A stretch of DNA of 6,562 nt, from contig JAUWGI010000048.1 of assembly GCA_030606505.1 (NCBI GenBank), positions 1 to 6,562 on the forward strand, given 5' to 3'. The translations under genes and the position numbers were made by a program. Numbering within the stretch: the stretch's first letter is position 1; every line of letters begins with the position of its first letter. A model generated the notes under the pieces. It searched no databases, had not been told where the DNA came from, and was given only the letters and a program-made list of their open reading frames with translations. The stretch comes from Deltaproteobacteria bacterium. GTDB taxonomy: Bacteria > Chloroflexota > Dehalococcoidia > Dehalococcoidales > BS750m-G39. This document shows positions 6,370 through 6,562 of this stretch, in pieces.

Positions 6370-6562
6370 TCAGGGCACCCCGGGCGTGGACTTAATCAGC
6401 GTGGTTGACTGCGTTACCGATTGGCGCCGATGGCTAAACATGGGACGACGCACGAAAGCCGGCATATCCAGTTCCTCTTCGCTCTTCAGGCCCCTGAGCA
6501 GTTCCATGAGCTCGTCTTCCCGGCTAACTCCGGCCATTCCCAGCTTGGAAGCGAAGCCGGTG
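6370..6562 (-). CDS. ftsZ: Second FtsZ copy, C-terminal 63 residues, convergent
   Basis: On the minus strand the window end opens into an in-frame reading of FtsZ residues 312-374, beginning TGFASKLGMAGVSREDELME, and ends at a TGA mirroring that of the complete ftsZ. Compared with that copy there are three amino acid changes (L348V in the C-terminal peptide, now MPAFVRRP, plus K365T and K370T in the basic tail) and two synonymous changes. The frame is intact throughout, so nothing visible marks it as a pseudogene. Its start and most of the GTPase domain lie outside the window. It could be a complete paralogue, a partial duplicate, or the product of a chimeric assembly joining two strains. The functional status is undetermined. 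Confidence 0.65.
   Translation of the reverse strand, partial: TGFASKLGMAGVSREDELMELLRGLKSEEELDMPAFVRRPMFSHRRQSVTQSTTLIKSTPGVP

Larger units (their letters stand above)
6099..6562. repeat. 464-bp imperfect inverted repeat spanning the ftsZ 3' end
   Basis: Positions 6099-6328 match the reverse complement of 6333-6562, centred between 6330 and 6331, with a 4-nt loop CTCC. Only six of 230 paired positions differ (6105/6556, 6208/6453, 6213/6448, 6260/6401, 6275/6386, 6299/6362), about 97% identity with no gaps. The arms include the last 63 codons of ftsZ, its stop and about 37 bp of downstream sequence. The second arm reaches the window end, so the repeat probably continues. Confidence 0.95.

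Noticed and set aside
6099..6562. Terminal inverted repeats of a transposon
   Set aside because: The repeated sequence is ftsZ coding DNA plus its 3' flank, with only 4 nt between the arms, so there is no element body and no transposase.

Overview
The window looks like a chromosomal segment of a bacterium from the class Dehalococcoidia (Chloroflexota) or a close relative. This is inferred from gene content, not from a database search. The division cluster reads mraZ - rsmH - small ORF - ftsA - ftsZ and contains none of the mur, mraY, ftsW, ftsI or ftsQ genes that usually lie between rsmH and ftsA. That fits a lineage without a classical peptidoglycan wall. Coding density is high, the DNA is moderately GC-rich, and genes are packed with 4-8 bp gaps or overlaps.

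Left part, minus strand (positions 1-2016): an operon-like run of mogA (molybdopterin adenylyltransferase), trmD (tRNA m1G37 methyltransferase), rplS (ribosomal protein L19) and the 5' end of priA (replication restart helicase), which leaves the window at position 1. Gaps are 4, 4 and 8 bp.

Middle (2017-2190): a divergent regulatory region. It holds a candidate sigma-70-type promoter for mogA on the minus strand, a TTGACA promoter and an extended -10 for mraZ on the plus strand, a 16-bp palindrome, and a run of TGG-headed 10-bp repeats just upstream of mraZ that matches the known MraZ operator layout.

Right part, plus strand (2191-6291): mraZ and rsmH overlap by 4 bp, rsmH and an unrecognised 71-aa ORF overlap by 8 bp, then a 149-bp gap with possible RNA structure precedes ftsA, and ftsZ follows after 43 bp. 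MraZ would autoregulate the cluster. RsmH methylates 16S rRNA. FtsA tethers FtsZ to the membrane, and FtsZ forms the division ring.

End (6099-6562): the most unusual feature. The 3' end of ftsZ and its downstream sequence are repeated in reverse, giving a 464-bp inverted repeat with 97% identical arms around a 4-nt loop. The second arm encodes the last 63 residues of a second, convergent FtsZ with three amino acid changes. It runs off the window, so its length is unknown. It is either a genuine head-on ftsZ duplication or an assembly or amplification chimera. Six scattered differences argue against a simple fold-back of one molecule.
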